Source: Psychromonas algarum (GTDB taxonomy: Bacteria; Pseudomonadota; Gammaproteobacteria; Enterobacterales; Psychromonadaceae). Taken from it: DNA of 55,362 nt. The notes under the pieces are model-generated. The model saw only the letters and a list, made by a program, of their open reading frames with translations, had not been told where the DNA came from and did not search any database. The translations under genes were made by a program, and so were the position numbers. This document shows positions 55,260-55,362 of this stretch, in pieces. Positions within the stretch are counted from its first letter, which is position 1, and the number at the start of each line of letters is the position of its first letter. Where the stretch lies: contig NZ_SNUW01000013.1 in assembly GCF_004376845.1 (NCBI RefSeq), positions 1-55,362 of the forward strand, given 5' to 3'.

Positions 55260-55362
55260 CTGCGGTTTTTAAACGTAGTCTTTAAGACGGTCTTCGAACG
55301 TTATCATAAAACGATTCAAGGCCGTTTTCCAATTTCTTATTGGCATCGTCCATTTCTTTGAT
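55236..55362 (-). mobile_element. IS256-family insertion sequence, one end only
   Basis: The element seems to begin at GACCCTGTAAATAATTCTGT (55236), which has the look of an IS256-family terminal inverted repeat. A transposase C-terminus follows on the minus strand. The other end lies past the window edge. Confidence 0.75.
55269..55361 (-). CDS. IS256-family transposase, C-terminal fragment (window edge)
   Basis: The minus-strand frame entering from the right edge reads KKWTMPIRNWKTALNRFMI, continues FEDRLKDYV, and then stops at 55269. W..(P)..NWK.ALN.F...F.DR is the closing signature of Mutator-like IS256 transposases. Only 30 residues are in the window, so activity cannot be judged. Confidence 0.8.
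   Translation of the reverse strand, partial: SKKWTMPIRNWKTALNRFMITFEDRLKDYV

Overview
The window looks like the chromosome of a low-GC marine gammaproteobacterium, possibly a Psychromonas-like or other Alteromonadales/Vibrionales relative. The reasons are AT-rich codon use, a family-7 alginate lyase, and conserved gammaproteobacterial gene blocks: yheS-yheV-slyD, bioH/gntX-nfuA, yibN-grxC-secB-gpsA and gpmI-envC-yibQ. The genus is an inference; the class is well supported.

Bases 1-27.2 kb are ordinary core genome. The left edge carries the leader of a ribosomal RNA operon on the minus strand: two promoters and boxA, with the 16S gene outside the window. Next come a secreted alginate lyase lipoprotein, ppnP, yheS, yheV and slyD. 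A pstSCAB phosphate transporter follows, preceded by a clear Pho box. Then come bioH, gntX, nfuA, an amino-acid exporter (yjeH), the helicase gene deaD with a long leader, glmU, nadE, asd, gpsA-secB-grxC-yibN, gpmI, envC-yibQ-panZ, a DUF4136 lipoprotein and dusA.

Bases 27,167-50,401 are an integrated mobile island of about 23.2 kb inserted into the 5' end of dusA. A 29-bp direct repeat (27 of 29 identical) marks the ends. The native dusA start (20 codons) and its promoter are stranded at the right end. The island supplies a replacement start at the left end. It encodes a tyrosine integrase, an Abi-type HEPN protein, a possible replication initiator beside 22-bp iterons, and an HNH nuclease between two copies of that iteron/AT-rich module. 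It also has MobC and a relaxase, so it is mobilizable, but no conjugative machinery is visible. A five-gene minus-strand defence unit follows: sir2-herA-hsdR-hsdM-hsdS, a SIR2-HerA pair joined to a type I restriction-modification system. Divergent from it is an ArdC-type antirestriction protein whose start codon lies in a perfect inverted repeat. A cluster of small unknown genes comes next, including one with distant AcrVA2-like features, then a highly structured non-coding stretch and a PrtN-family regulator at the right end.

Bases 50.4-55.4 kb are core or accessory metabolism again: an ethanolamine permease, ethanolamine ammonia-lyase (eutBC) and a divergent eutR regulator. eutR is cut before its DNA-binding domain by an IS256-family insertion sequence that runs off the right edge.

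The most interesting parts are the combined SIR2-HerA/type I R-M operon with its antirestriction neighbour, the duplicated origin-like module around the HNH gene, the exchange of the dusA N-terminus, and the IS-broken eutR.
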